The notes: generated by a model not told the origin, from the sequence alone. A stretch of DNA of 64,000 bases from Bifidobacterium choerinum (GCF_000741135.1 NZ_JGYU01000007.1:1-64000); one strand, 5' to 3'. Shown: positions 38,984-47,574, numbered from the stretch's first letter. Numbers and translations: made by a program.

Positions 38984-39628
38984 TCATTCCATCGTGTTCG
39001 TGCCGAACGACTGTTGGAACGACGGCCCGTTGCGTGCGAGCTCGTCTTCGAAATCGTCGGCCCACCGCGTGAACGGCCGCCATGAGAGCTCATCGTTGCT
39101 GAACCGCGGCTCGTCGGTGATCTCGGTGACGCAGAAGCGCGGGATGATCAGATTCGTCACTGGCGTGCTGCGTTGCGCGGCCGCGACGACGAGGGGTGCG
39201 TTCGCGCCGCCGAAGACGTCGATGTTCCAGCCGTCGGCGCCGATCCACGCCGTATAGCGGTTCTTGATGATGACGTCGCCACCGCGCAGCACGAGCGCAG
39301 CGGCGACCTGCGCGTCGATGTCTCGCGACGCCTCATAGCGTGTGCCGCCCACCGACGGCCCCTTGACGCCGATCGTGGCGGTGCGGAATATGTCGCGATG
39401 CTCGGCGAGCACGGTACGCGCATCGAGGTCGGCGGTCATCGGGATGCGCAATGCGTGCGTCGTCAGGCGCACGCGCAGCGCGTAGCGGTCGGCATGCACG
39501 AAATAGCCTTGGATGATGAGTGCGGGTGCGTCGCCGTCGTCGAATTCCGTGGGCATGCTCCTGCAGAAGAATCGACGCTCGTACTGGTATTCATCGAGCA
39601 TCGGCATGCCTTCCCTCGTCATATCCAT
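38984..39628 (-). CDS. CYTH-domain (triphosphate tunnel) protein
   Basis: Family of triphosphate-hydrolysing or binding tunnel enzymes. The 214-residue protein shows QGYFVHADRYALRVR, the central RYEASRDID strand, IIKNRYTAWIGADGWNIDVF and the C-terminal VTEITDEPRFSNDELSWRPF. All of these align with CYTH features. The signature ExExK near the N terminus reads QYERR, so the first Glu and the Lys are substituted and catalysis is doubtful. TACACT lies 6 nt upstream of the ATG at 39628 and no Shine-Dalgarno site is present, which suggests a leaderless mRNA. Shorter starts at 39607 or 39601 are possible. Confidence 0.75.
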   Translation of the reverse strand: MDMTREGMPMLDEYQYERRFFCRSMPTEFDDGDAPALIIQGYFVHADRYALRVRLTTHALRIPMTADLDARTVLAEHRDIFRTATIGVKGPSVGGTRYEASRDIDAQVAAALVLRGGDVIIKNRYTAWIGADGWNIDVFGGANAPLVVAAAQRSTPVTNLIIPRFCVTEITDEPRFSNDELSWRPFTRWADDFEDELARNGPSFQQSFGTNTME

Positions 39629-39758
39629 AGTCCCAGTGTAGTGCGCGGCTCGGGAGGGCCCGGAGGCTGCGATGTTCCGCATGGGTGTATGGACACGTAA
39701 CGAGGCAAGGATATGCGGTCGCACGGGATGCGTAGATGCGTCGATACGGGGATGCGTG

Positions 39759-39764
39759 TATAGT
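39759..39764 (+). promoter_or_regulatory. -10 box of tRNA-Arg
   Basis: TATAGT, 15 nt before the mature tRNA 5' end. Confidence 0.6.
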
Positions 39765-39779
39765 GGAGAAAGTGCAAAC

Positions 39780-39855
39780 GGGCTTGTAGCTCAGTGGATA
39801 GAGCGTTCGCCTCCGGAGCGAAAGGTCGTGGGTTCGAACCCCATTAAGCCCACCA
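39780..39855 (+). tRNA. tRNA-Arg (CCG)
   Basis: A 76-nt cloverleaf with encoded CCA. Acceptor GGGCTTG pairs with TAAGCCC (one G:T), D-arm GCTCAGTGGATAGAGC, anticodon stem TTCGC/GCGAA with loop CTCCGGA (anticodon CCG), and T loop TTCGAAC. It reads the CGG codon. Confidence 0.95.
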
Positions 39856-39857
39856 AC

Positions 39858-39888
39858 GACCCCGTCCTGACCGGTTCAGGGCGGGGTC
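39858..39888 (+). terminator. Terminator of tRNA-Arg
   Basis: A 13-bp stem (39858-39870 with 39876-39888, one G:T pair) with a 5-nt loop, followed by tcttctgctgttt. Confidence 0.85.
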
Positions 39889-40265
39889 TTCTGCTGTTTC
39901 CGCGCCGGTTGCGATCGCCAGGGGGACGATGCGCGACGTTCGTGATCGCAGGAGTTCCGATTGGCGGACATGGCGGTCGTATGCTGCACCGGTCATGTTC
40001 GCGGACATGTCGCTTTGCGAACATGACCGGTGCGAATGCGGCAGGACGTGTTCGCAACCGGTCCGGTTCGCGAACGTATCGGGGGAGTTCTGCGGCGTTC
40101 GCGTTCGCAAAGCCGGAGTCTTATGGCCTGCCGTGGCTGCCCACAACGTGGCCGTCGTGGGTTGTTGCGCCGGCGGCATCGTTATCATGCCGGAAGAGGT
40201 CCATATGCCGCGACGGGCGGCGATATGGCACATTTCCAGCTGATGCATCGATGAAAGGAAGCGTC
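39889..40265. repeat. Repeat-rich intergenic region with a perfect 17-bp inverted repeat
   Basis: No gene. At 39986-40002 and 40017-40033 lies a perfect 17-bp inverted repeat (core ACCGGTCATGTTCGC) with a 14-nt loop. Around it are many copies of GTTCGC or its complement GCGAAC (for example at about 40052, 40070 and 40100). A second hairpin (CCATATGCCGC at 40201 with a partner at 40217-40228, one bulge) sits just upstream of the ridA ribosome-binding site. Confidence 0.55.
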
Positions 40266-40676
40266 ATGTACGAAAATCTCAAGGCGATCGCGACGACGGA
40301 GGCTCCGGCGGCGCTCGGCGCCTACAGCCAGGCCGTGCAGGCGAACGGATTCGTCTTCGTCTCCGGTCAGCTCGGCATCGATCCGGCCACCGGTGAACTT
40401 GATGGCGTCGAAGCCGCCGACCAGGCCGCCCGCGCGCTCAAGAACATCACGAACATCCTCGCTGCGGCCGGCTGCGGCCTCGAGCATGTCTGCCGTGCGA
40501 CGATCTATCTGCGCAACGTCGAGGACTTCGCCGCCGTCGACGCCGTCTACGCGAAGGCCTTCACCGGCACCGTCAAGCCGGCGCGCGTCGCGTTCGGCAA
40601 CAACATGATCCCGAAGGGAGCCCTCGTCGAGATCGACGTCATCGCCGTCAGCCCCAAGACCGACGCCGCGGACTGA
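40266..40676 (+). CDS. ridA: RidA/YjgF-type enamine/imine deaminase
   Basis: Removes reactive enamine/imine intermediates from PLP-enzyme reactions. A 136-residue cytosolic trimer-forming protein with APAALGAYSQAVQANGFVFVSGQLGIDPATGEL at the start (N-terminal RidA motif) and RATIYLRNVEDFAAVDAVY. It ends in KPARVAFGNNMIPKGALVEIDVIA, with the substrate-binding Arg and Glu present. AAAGGAAG precedes the ATG. Confidence 0.93.
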   Translation: MYENLKAIATTEAPAALGAYSQAVQANGFVFVSGQLGIDPATGELDGVEAADQAARALKNITNILAAAGCGLEHVCRATIYLRNVEDFAAVDAVYAKAFTGTVKPARVAFGNNMIPKGALVEIDVIAVSPKTDAAD

Positions 40677-40780
40677 GCCGACTCCTCCCGCATCGAGGTC
40701 GGCGACCGTCGCCGCGTTCACCGAATATCCGCTGAGCGCACTGCATCGTCCGGGCATCCGCCGCGCGCTACAGTGTGCTC

Positions 40781-42277
40781 ATGCGCATGTTCACGAGCTA
40801 TGCCAACGCCGACGACACCGTGCTCGCCGCTGCGCTGCGCGAGCTCCCGCCGACCGAGTTCTTGCTGTCTGATGCCTCGGACGGCCGTGTCGGCGGCGAT
40901 GGCCACGACAGCCGCGGAGGCCATGACGATCACGAAGAGACGCAGCCGATGCCCACGCTGACGATCTTCCCGTCCCGTCCGCGACAGCGCATCGACGGCT
41001 TCGGCGCTTCGCTCACGCAGGCCTCGGCCGCATTGCTCGCCCGACTCCCTGCCTCTGTCCGGCGTGCCGTGATGACCGAGCTGTTCAGCGTCGATGACGG
41101 CATCGGCATCTCGATGCTGCGCCAACCAATCGGCCCATCCGACCATGTGACGCGCCCGTACCGTTTCACGCGACATCGCGCCGATCCGCGGCTCGGTTCC
41201 CTTGATTTCTCGCCCGAGACGCGGATGATCATCCCGTGGCTCAAGGCCGCGCAGTCGATCCGCATGGCGAGCGACCCGTCGGCCGCGCCGCTCGCGATCA
41301 TCGTCTCGCCGTGGAGCGCGCCGGCATGGATGAAGACGAACCGCTCCGTCCTCGGCAGACGCCCGATCATGCAACTGACCGGTTACCTGCGCCCGCGCAT
41401 GTACGCCGTCTACGCCGAATACCTCGCGCGATTCATCGGACACTACCGCGACGCAGGTCTGCACGTCTTCGGCGTCACGCCGACGAATGAACCCGACTAT
41501 CCGCAGTCGCGCTGGCCGTCGATGGCGATGACGCCGGCGCAGCAGGCGCGCTTCATCGCCGATTTCCTCGCGCCCCGCCTGCATGCCCACGGCCTGGACG
41601 ACGTGCGCATCATCTGCTGGGACCACAACTATTCGACCGACCATTACCCCGATGGCCGTTTCGTACGCGAACTGTATGCATGGCCGTGCGCATTGCGGGC
41701 CGTCGCCGGTTCGGCATGGCACCACTACGGCGGCGCGTCGCGCACGATGAGCGACATCCATCGCATCTGGCCGGACAAGGGCATCTGGGTGACCGAAGCC
41801 TCGGGCGGCGATTGGGGACCACGCAACTGGGACGCCGCACTCGTTGGGACCTCGGCGCGCGTCATCGCGATGCTGAACAACTGGGCGCAGTCGGTCGTGC
41901 TGTGGAACATCGCGCTTGACGAGCGAGGCGGCCCTGACTACTACTATCTGCGTCACGACCATCGGCATTCGCAAAACCGCGGTCTGCTGACGATCGACAT
42001 GCGCAACCATGCGATCACGCGCAACGCCGACTACTACATCCTCGCGCATTGCGCGAAATTCATGCAGCCCAGCTCGTTCGTGCTCGAGCACCGGCTGGCG
42101 CACGCCGACGGCCTGCACGCGGCCGCGTTCCGCACGGCCGACGGCGCAATCGCCGCCGTTGTCACGAACGAACGCACAACACCGACGCCGCTGCGCATCG
42201 GAACCTCGACCGTGCAGCTGCCGCCGCGTTCGCTGACGACGCTCACAGGCCTACAGCCCGCCATCCGCACGCCATGA
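40781..42277 (+). CDS. GH30-family glycoside hydrolase
   Basis: Retaining beta-glycosidase family (glucosylceramidase/beta-glucosidase/beta-xylosidase/beta-1,6-glycanase). The 498-residue protein has QRIDGFGASLTQAS at the start of the barrel, SPWSAPAWMKTN, the acid/base E237 in TPTNEPDYPQ and the nucleophile E339 in WVTEASGG. A beta-sandwich then covers the C terminus. There is no signal peptide, so it should act inside the cell on imported oligosaccharides. The N-terminal 60 residues are acidic and His/Gly-rich and unassigned. TACAGT lies 6 nt before the ATG at 40781, so a leaderless transcript is likely. Substrate is not predictable from the motifs. Confidence 0.88.
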   Translation: MRMFTSYANADDTVLAAALRELPPTEFLLSDASDGRVGGDGHDSRGGHDDHEETQPMPTLTIFPSRPRQRIDGFGASLTQASAALLARLPASVRRAVMTELFSVDDGIGISMLRQPIGPSDHVTRPYRFTRHRADPRLGSLDFSPETRMIIPWLKAAQSIRMASDPSAAPLAIIVSPWSAPAWMKTNRSVLGRRPIMQLTGYLRPRMYAVYAEYLARFIGHYRDAGLHVFGVTPTNEPDYPQSRWPSMAMTPAQQARFIADFLAPRLHAHGLDDVRIICWDHNYSTDHYPDGRFVRELYAWPCALRAVAGSAWHHYGGASRTMSDIHRIWPDKGIWVTEASGGDWGPRNWDAALVGTSARVIAMLNNWAQSVVLWNIALDERGGPDYYYLRHDHRHSQNRGLLTIDMRNHAITRNADYYILAHCAKFMQPSSFVLEHRLAHADGLHAAAFRTADGAIAAVVTNERTTPTPLRIGTSTVQLPPRSLTTLTGLQPAIRTP

Positions 42278-42292
42278 GGCGTCTACGACGGA

Positions 42293-42425
42293 CGTATCTG
42301 CGTTGAGGGGGAGCATCTTCCGCCATATCGGCGGGTATGCCCCCCAGGAAGCGCGTCATTCCAAGGCCGTAAACCCCCGATACTTGAGGATTTACGGGAA
42401 GTTGCTCTCCCTCAGCGCAGATATG
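42293..42425 (+). ncRNA. Candidate structured RNA (long closing stem, two hairpins)
   Basis: The arms 42293-42315 and 42403-42425 pair over 23 positions: 20 Watson-Crick and three that are G:T/T:G in plus-strand RNA. Inside are a CTTCC/GGAAG stem (42317-42321 with 42347-42351) enclosing CGCC/GGCG, and a perfect CCGTAAA/TTTACGG stem (42367-42373 with 42391-42397). All three imperfect pairs are wobble-compatible only on this strand, which favours a plus-strand RNA. It lies between GH30 and argS and matches no RNA family I recognise. A small inverted-repeat element is an alternative. Confidence 0.45.
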
Positions 42426-42430
42426 CTTCC

Positions 42431-42567
42431 ACGGACGGCATTCGGCCGGGCGGAGGCCCCCATCGCGCAGTCGATTGCGCCGATGGCTGCGCGGTTCCGC
42501 CTCTTCGGGCAGCAGTTCCGCTCTCTCGGGCAGCAGTTCCGCCCTCTTGGGCAGCGGAGCCGTCCGT
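42431..42567 (+). repeat. Second folded segment with 21-bp tandem repeats upstream of argS
   Basis: ACGGACGGC (42431-42439) pairs with GCCGTCCGT (42559-42567). Within it are GGCGGA/TCCGCC (42449-42454 with 42496-42501) and a hairpin CATCGCGCA with TGCGCCGATG (one bulge). Three tandem 21-bp units (42491-42511, 42512-42532, 42533-42553; consensus GCAGTTCCGCTCTCTCGGGCA) follow. The 332-nt gap before argS therefore holds structure but no gene. Confidence 0.5.
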
Positions 42568-42596
42568 CCGGCCGCCGATTCTGTCTGCTTGGACGG

Positions 42597-42602
42597 TAGA
42601 CT
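42597..42602 (+). promoter_or_regulatory. -10 box giving a leaderless argS mRNA
   Basis: TAGACT is followed by seven bases and then the argS ATG, the same arrangement as in valS. Confidence 0.5.
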
Positions 42603-42609
42603 TGGTGGA

Positions 42610-44406
42610 ATGAGTCCTGAAGCGTTAAGTGAACTTATCTATGACATCGCCCAGCAGCTTGTTGCCGACGGCCAAGCGGGCGACCTGACCGTCGATCTGA
42701 TCCCCGACGAATCCAAATTCGCGGTCATGCGTCCAAAGGACCGCGCACACGGCGACTGGGCCTCGAACGCGGCGATGCAGCTCGCGAAGAAGGCCGGCAT
42801 GAAGCCCCGTGATCTCGCCGAGCGCTTCGCCGCGCGTCTTGCCGACGCCGACGGCATCGAAACCGTCGAGGTTGCCGGCCCCGGTTTCATCAACATCACA
42901 CTCGACTCGGCCTCGGCCGCGCAGGTCGTCGATCAGGCCCTTGCCGAAGGCGCCGATTTCGGCCGCAATGACCATCTGAGCGGCCGTACGCTCAACCTCG
43001 AGTTCGTTTCGGCGAATCCGACCGGTCCGATCCACATCGGCGGCACGCGCTGGGCGGCCGTCGGCGATTCGATGGCCCGTGTGCTCGAGGCGAACGGCGC
43101 CGACGTCGTTCGCGAATACTACTTCAACGACCACGGCGAGCAGATCAACCGCTTCGCCAAGTCGCTCGTCGCCGCTGCGCATGAGGAGCCAACGCCGATC
43201 GACGGCTACAAAGGCGCCTACATCGACGAGATCGCGCGCCGAGTCATCGCCGAGGCGGATGCCGACGGCGTCGACATCCTCAACCTGCCGCGCGTCGACG
43301 GCGGCACCGACGACAACGGCGAACCGCTTGGCGAAGGCGACTCCGCGCAGCGCGAGGAGTTCCGCAAGCGCGCCGTGCCGATGATGTTCGAGGAGATCCA
43401 GCAGTCGATGAAGGAGTTCCGCGTCCATTTCGATGTCTGGTTCCACGAGAACAGCCTGTACGAGGACGGCGAGGTCGAGAAGGCGATCGACGATCTGCGC
43501 GCACGCGGCGACATCTACGAGAAGGACGGCGCCACCTGGTTCGCGTCGACGAAACACGGCGACGACAAGGACCGCGTCATCATCAAGTCCGACGGGAACT
43601 ACGCGTACTTCGCCGCCGACATCGCCTACTACCGCAACAAGCGCCACCGCAAGGACCATCCGGCCGACGTCGCGATCTACATGCTCGGCGCCGACCATCA
43701 CGGCTACATCGGCCGCATGATGGCGATGTGCGCGGCCTTCGGCGACAAGCCGGGGGAGAACATGCAGATCCTCATCGGCCAGCTCGTCAACGTCATGAAG
43801 GACGGCAAGGCCGTGCGTATGAGCAAGCGTGCCGGCAACGTCGTGACGATCGACGACCTCATCGACGCGATCGGCGTGGACGCCTCCCGTTATTCGCTCG
43901 CCCGCACCGACTACAACTCGCCGGTCGACATCGACCTCAACCTGCTCGCATCGCATTCGAACGACAACCCGGTCTACTACGTGCAGTACGCGCATGCGCG
44001 TTCCTGCAACGTCGACCGCAATGCCGCCGCCGCGGGCATCACGCGCGACGGCGCCGACATGGCGCTGCTCGACACCGAAGCCGACGGCGAGGTCATCGCG
44101 ATGCTCGCCCAGTGGCCGTCCGTGCTCGCCCAGGCCGGCGACCTGCGCGCGCCGCACCGCATCGCGCACTATCTCGAGGACCTTGCTGCCGCCTACCACA
44201 AGTGGTACAACGTCGAACGCGTCGTGCCGATGGCGCTCACCGAGGTCGAGGAACGCGCCGACGAGTCGAGCCGCGAGTCGACGCGCATCGCGAAATGCCC
44301 GGAGCCGGCGCGCGCCGCCGCACGACTGCGGCTCAATGACGCCGTGCAGATCGTCATCGCAAGCGGCCTTGACCTGCTCGGAGTCCACGCCCCCGACAAG
44401 ATGTGA
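42610..44406 (+). CDS. argS: Arginyl-tRNA synthetase
   Basis: Charges tRNA-Arg; class I synthetase of 598 residues. The HIGH-type motif is in SANPTGPIHIGGTR. The N-terminal Add1 tRNA-binding domain contains HGDWASNAAMQLAKKAG, and the catalytic domain has MLGADHHGYIGRM and VRMSKRAGNVVTIDDL. The helical anticodon-binding domain ends in LNDAVQIVIASGLDLLGVHAPDKM. The ATG at 42610 gives the family start; upstream in-frame sequence is the repeat region and is not coding. First of the block argS-lysA-hom-thrB, an arrangement known in bifidobacteria and relatives. Confidence 0.98.
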   Translation: MSPEALSELIYDIAQQLVADGQAGDLTVDLIPDESKFAVMRPKDRAHGDWASNAAMQLAKKAGMKPRDLAERFAARLADADGIETVEVAGPGFINITLDSASAAQVVDQALAEGADFGRNDHLSGRTLNLEFVSANPTGPIHIGGTRWAAVGDSMARVLEANGADVVREYYFNDHGEQINRFAKSLVAAAHEEPTPIDGYKGAYIDEIARRVIAEADADGVDILNLPRVDGGTDDNGEPLGEGDSAQREEFRKRAVPMMFEEIQQSMKEFRVHFDVWFHENSLYEDGEVEKAIDDLRARGDIYEKDGATWFASTKHGDDKDRVIIKSDGNYAYFAADIAYYRNKRHRKDHPADVAIYMLGADHHGYIGRMMAMCAAFGDKPGENMQILIGQLVNVMKDGKAVRMSKRAGNVVTIDDLIDAIGVDASRYSLARTDYNSPVDIDLNLLASHSNDNPVYYVQYAHARSCNVDRNAAAAGITRDGADMALLDTEADGEVIAMLAQWPSVLAQAGDLRAPHRIAHYLEDLAAAYHKWYNVERVVPMALTEVEERADESSRESTRIAKCPEPARAAARLRLNDAVQIVIASGLDLLGVHAPDKM

Positions 44407-44458
44407 CCTTCCGTGCGCCGATGTCCGCCCTCACGGTGGCGTCGGCGCACCGCATAAA

Positions 44459-44515
44459 GCCGCCGCGCACCTTGCTTGCCGTACCCGGTATGGGGATTGC
44501 CCGGTGCGCGGCGGC
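44459..44515 (+). terminator. Inverted repeat between argS and lysA
   Basis: A perfect 13-bp stem (44459-44471 with 44503-44515) with a 31-nt loop that can itself pair (CCC with GGG). There is no T run. It is a weak terminator or attenuator in front of lysA. Confidence 0.5.
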
Positions 44516-44551
44516 GGCATGAGAAGACATGATGAGATGAAAGGAACGACG

Positions 44552-46141
44552 ATGGCCATCAGCCCGATCTGGCCGCAGGACACGGCGCGCGACGCCGCAG
44601 GCGAACTGACTTTCCACGGCATCACGGCGAGCGCGCTCGCCGACGAATACGGCACACCGCTCTACATCTACGACCTCGACGAGGTGCGCGCCCGTGCACG
44701 CCATTTCGTCAACGCGGCTGCGGCGGCGTTCTCCAACAACACAACGCATGTCAGCTACGCGGCGAAGGCCTTCCTGAGCAAGGAGATGGCGCGCATCGTC
44801 ACCGAAGAGGGCATGTATGTGGACACCTGCACGCTTGGTGAGATGAAGATCGCGCTCGCGGCCGGCGTGCCGGGGCGCCGCCTTGTGCTGCACGGCAACA
44901 ACAAAAGCGACGAGGAGATCGAGCTGGCGATCGCCGAGGGATTTTCGAAGATCGTCATCGATGCGCCCGACGAGCCGGCGCGCATCGCCGCGATCGCCAA
45001 GCGGCTCGGCAAGCGCGCCCGTGTCATGCTGCGCGTGACCTCGGGCATCCACGCCGGCGGCCACGAGTTCGTCTCGACGGCGCATGAGGACCAGAAGTTC
45101 GGCGTCGCGCTGCTGCCTGTCGGCGCGGATACGACGATCGTCGACGGCATCGACGCGCTCGAGGACGTCACGCCGGCGGCCGCGAACGCGCTGATGGAGG
45201 AGAACGCGCTCAAGGAATCCGGCGAGACGAAGGCGCAGGCCGATCGCCGGCTGCGCTACGATGTGCGCTACCCGTACGACCTCAACGCGGCCGATGTGAC
45301 CGAAGGCGACCGTCGCCTCGCCGCGGCGATGGAGCTCGTCGCGAACGGCCCGGCCATCGCCGTGCTGCGCGAGATCATGCGCCACGCCGATCTTGAACTC
45401 GTCGGCATCCATTCGCATATCGGCTCGAACATCCATGACGCCGAGGCCTTCATCCAAGCCGGCCGCCGTATGATGCTGCTGCGCAAGACCTTCTATGCGA
45501 CGAACGGATACACGTTGCCTGAAGTCGATCTCGGCGGCGGTTATTCGGTCGCCTACACCGATGACGAGGACCGCATGGATGTGGACCAGGAGCTCAGGCG
45601 CCTTGCCGACGCCGTCACGAAGACGAACCGTCTGCTCGGCATGCCCGCGCCGATCATCTCCTTCGAACCGGGCCGTTGGGTCGTCGCACCCGCCGGTGTC
45701 ACGTTGTATACGGTCGGCGCCGTCAAGACCGTCCAACTGGGGGACGGCTTTACGAACCATGCCGGCGAACCGATCGACGCACGCAGCTATGTGGCCGTCG
45801 ACGGCGGCATGAGCGACAACATCCGTCCGGCGCTCTATGGCGCGCAGTACACGGCTGTCCTCGCGAATCGCGTTTCGCAGGCGCCCGCGCGGCTGTCGCG
45901 CGTCGTCGGCATCCATTGTGAATCCGGCGACATCGTCGTCGACGAGGTCATGCTGCCGGCCGACGTGCACCGCGGCGACCTGCTCGCCGTGCCGGTGACC
46001 GGAGCCTATGGCCGCGCAATGGCGAGCAACTACAACATGGCGCTCTTCCCGGCCGTCGTCGGCGTCGACGCGCACGGCGCGCATCTGATGATGCGTCGCG
46101 AGACGGTCGACGATCTGCTCTCCTACGATGTGAGCGAGTGA
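44552..46141 (+). CDS. lysA: Diaminopimelate decarboxylase
   Basis: PLP enzyme making lysine from meso-diaminopimelate. The 529-residue protein has the alanine-racemase-type barrel with the PLP-binding Lys72 in THVSYAAKAFLSKEM, the LVGIHSHIGSNI loop, VDLGGGYSVAY, and C-terminal EPGRWVVAPAG and CESGDIV motifs. It is about 100 residues longer than usual, with an insert around residues 195-265 (the region containing ENALKESGETKAQADRR). AAAGGA precedes the ATG at 44552. Next to hom and thrB it forms an aspartate-family cluster. Confidence 0.95.
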   Translation: MAISPIWPQDTARDAAGELTFHGITASALADEYGTPLYIYDLDEVRARARHFVNAAAAAFSNNTTHVSYAAKAFLSKEMARIVTEEGMYVDTCTLGEMKIALAAGVPGRRLVLHGNNKSDEEIELAIAEGFSKIVIDAPDEPARIAAIAKRLGKRARVMLRVTSGIHAGGHEFVSTAHEDQKFGVALLPVGADTTIVDGIDALEDVTPAAANALMEENALKESGETKAQADRRLRYDVRYPYDLNAADVTEGDRRLAAAMELVANGPAIAVLREIMRHADLELVGIHSHIGSNIHDAEAFIQAGRRMMLLRKTFYATNGYTLPEVDLGGGYSVAYTDDEDRMDVDQELRRLADAVTKTNRLLGMPAPIISFEPGRWVVAPAGVTLYTVGAVKTVQLGDGFTNHAGEPIDARSYVAVDGGMSDNIRPALYGAQYTAVLANRVSQAPARLSRVVGIHCESGDIVVDEVMLPADVHRGDLLAVPVTGAYGRAMASNYNMALFPAVVGVDAHGAHLMMRRETVDDLLSYDVSE

Positions 46142-46166
46142 TGTTCCGGCGATTCCATATAGGGGA

Positions 46167-46202
46167 AGCGTGGGCGCCACGCTCACGTCTTGCCCGTACA
46201 AT
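46167..46202 (+). promoter_or_regulatory. hom promoter with adjacent inverted repeat
   Basis: TACAAT (46197-46202, in the context GTACAATATGGCG) is the likely -10 box. Just upstream is AGCGTGG-gcg-CCACGCT (46167-46183), a possible operator. The start codon of hom is 38 nt downstream of the -10 box, after AAAGGAA. Confidence 0.45.
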
Positions 46203-46240
46203 ATGGCGGGTAGTGACCGCCGCAAAGAAAGGAACGGACA

Positions 46241-47551
46241 GTGGCAGAACAGAACGCACCGATTCGAGTCGGTCTGCTTGGCGCAGGAACGGTGGGCTCG
46301 CAGACCGCGCGCCTGCTTGTCGAACAGAAGGATGAGCTCGCGCAGCGCATCGGGCGTCCGATCGAGCTGTCCGGCATCGCCTGCCTCGATCCGGAGGAGG
46401 TCGACTTCCCGTGGATCGACAGGTCGCTGCTGACGAGCGACACGATGAGCGTCGTCAAGAACGCGGACATCGTCGTCGAACTCATCGGCGGCACCGGCGT
46501 TGCACGCACCTTCGTCCTCGAGGCGATGAACAATGGTGCGTCCGTCGTCACCGCGAACAAGGCGCTCCTCGCGAAGTACGGCCCGGAGCTGTATAAGACG
46601 GCCGAGGACAATAACGTCGACATCTACTTCGAGGCTGCCGTCGGCGGCGCGATTCCGATCGTGCGTCCGCTGCGCGAGTCGCTCGTCGGCGACCAGGTCA
46701 AGGATATGCTCGGCATCGTCAACGGCACGACGAACTACATCCTCGACGAGATGACGACGAAGGGCCTCGATTTCGACGTCGCCCTCAAAGAGGCGCAGGC
46801 GAAGGGATATGCCGAGGCCGATCCGACCGGCGACATCGAAGGCTACGACGCGGCGAACAAGGCCGCGATCATGGCGACGCTCGGCTTCCATACGAACGTC
46901 GGCATCGACGACGTGACCGTCGAAGGCATCACGCATATCACGGCCGACGACATCGCCGCCGCGACCGCCGAAGGCAAGGTCGTCAAGCTGCTCGCCGTCG
47001 TCGGCAAGGACGAGCACGGCGTCTCGGCGCGCGTCTATCCGGCGCTCATCCGCAACGAGCATCCGCTCGCATCGGTGCGTGGCTCCTTCAACGCCGTCTT
47101 CGTGCGCGCCGAATACGCCGACGATCTGATGTTCTACGGCCGCGGCGCCGGCGGCGCGCCGACCGCGTCCGCCGTCGTCGGCGACATCGTGACCGTCGCC
47201 CGCCACATCGCCGCCGGATGCACCGGCCCGGCGATCCGCATGTACAACGACTATCCGATTGCGCCGCTGAGCACCTCGAAGGCCGCTTTCGCCGTACGTT
47301 TCCTCATCCACGACAATCCGGGCGTCCTCGCGAAGATCTCGACGATCTTCGCGAAGAACGGCGTCTCGATCAACGGCGTCAACCAGGATCTCAAGCCGAC
47401 GCTCAAGGATCCGGGATACGACGGCGAAATCCAGCAGCTGCGTCTCGTCACGCATATGACCGACGAGATGACGCTGCGCGCGACCGTCGCCGAGGTCTGC
47501 GAACTCGACTGCGTGACCGGCGACCCGTCGATCATCCGCGTGCTCGACTGA
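46241..47551 (+). CDS. hom: Homoserine dehydrogenase
   Basis: NAD(P)-dependent reduction of aspartate semialdehyde to homoserine, the branch point to threonine and methionine. The 436-residue protein has the Rossmann motif VGLLGAGTVGSQ, VVTANKALLAKYG (catalytic-region Lys) and GIVNGTTNYILDEM with EADPTGDIEGYDAANK in the substrate site. The C-terminal ACT domain (about 355-436, AVRFLIHDNPGVLAKIST) is the usual site of threonine feedback inhibition. GTG start at 46241 with an AAAGGAA site. Confidence 0.97.
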   Translation: MAEQNAPIRVGLLGAGTVGSQTARLLVEQKDELAQRIGRPIELSGIACLDPEEVDFPWIDRSLLTSDTMSVVKNADIVVELIGGTGVARTFVLEAMNNGASVVTANKALLAKYGPELYKTAEDNNVDIYFEAAVGGAIPIVRPLRESLVGDQVKDMLGIVNGTTNYILDEMTTKGLDFDVALKEAQAKGYAEADPTGDIEGYDAANKAAIMATLGFHTNVGIDDVTVEGITHITADDIAAATAEGKVVKLLAVVGKDEHGVSARVYPALIRNEHPLASVRGSFNAVFVRAEYADDLMFYGRGAGGAPTASAVVGDIVTVARHIAAGCTGPAIRMYNDYPIAPLSTSKAAFAVRFLIHDNPGVLAKISTIFAKNGVSINGVNQDLKPTLKDPGYDGEIQQLRLVTHMTDEMTLRATVAEVCELDCVTGDPSIIRVLD

Positions 47552-47574
47552 TTCCGGAGCCCGGCCCGGCGATG

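Noticed and set aside
42491..42553. Three 21-bp units as a CRISPR array
   Set aside because: The units are contiguous with no spacers, and no cas genes are present.
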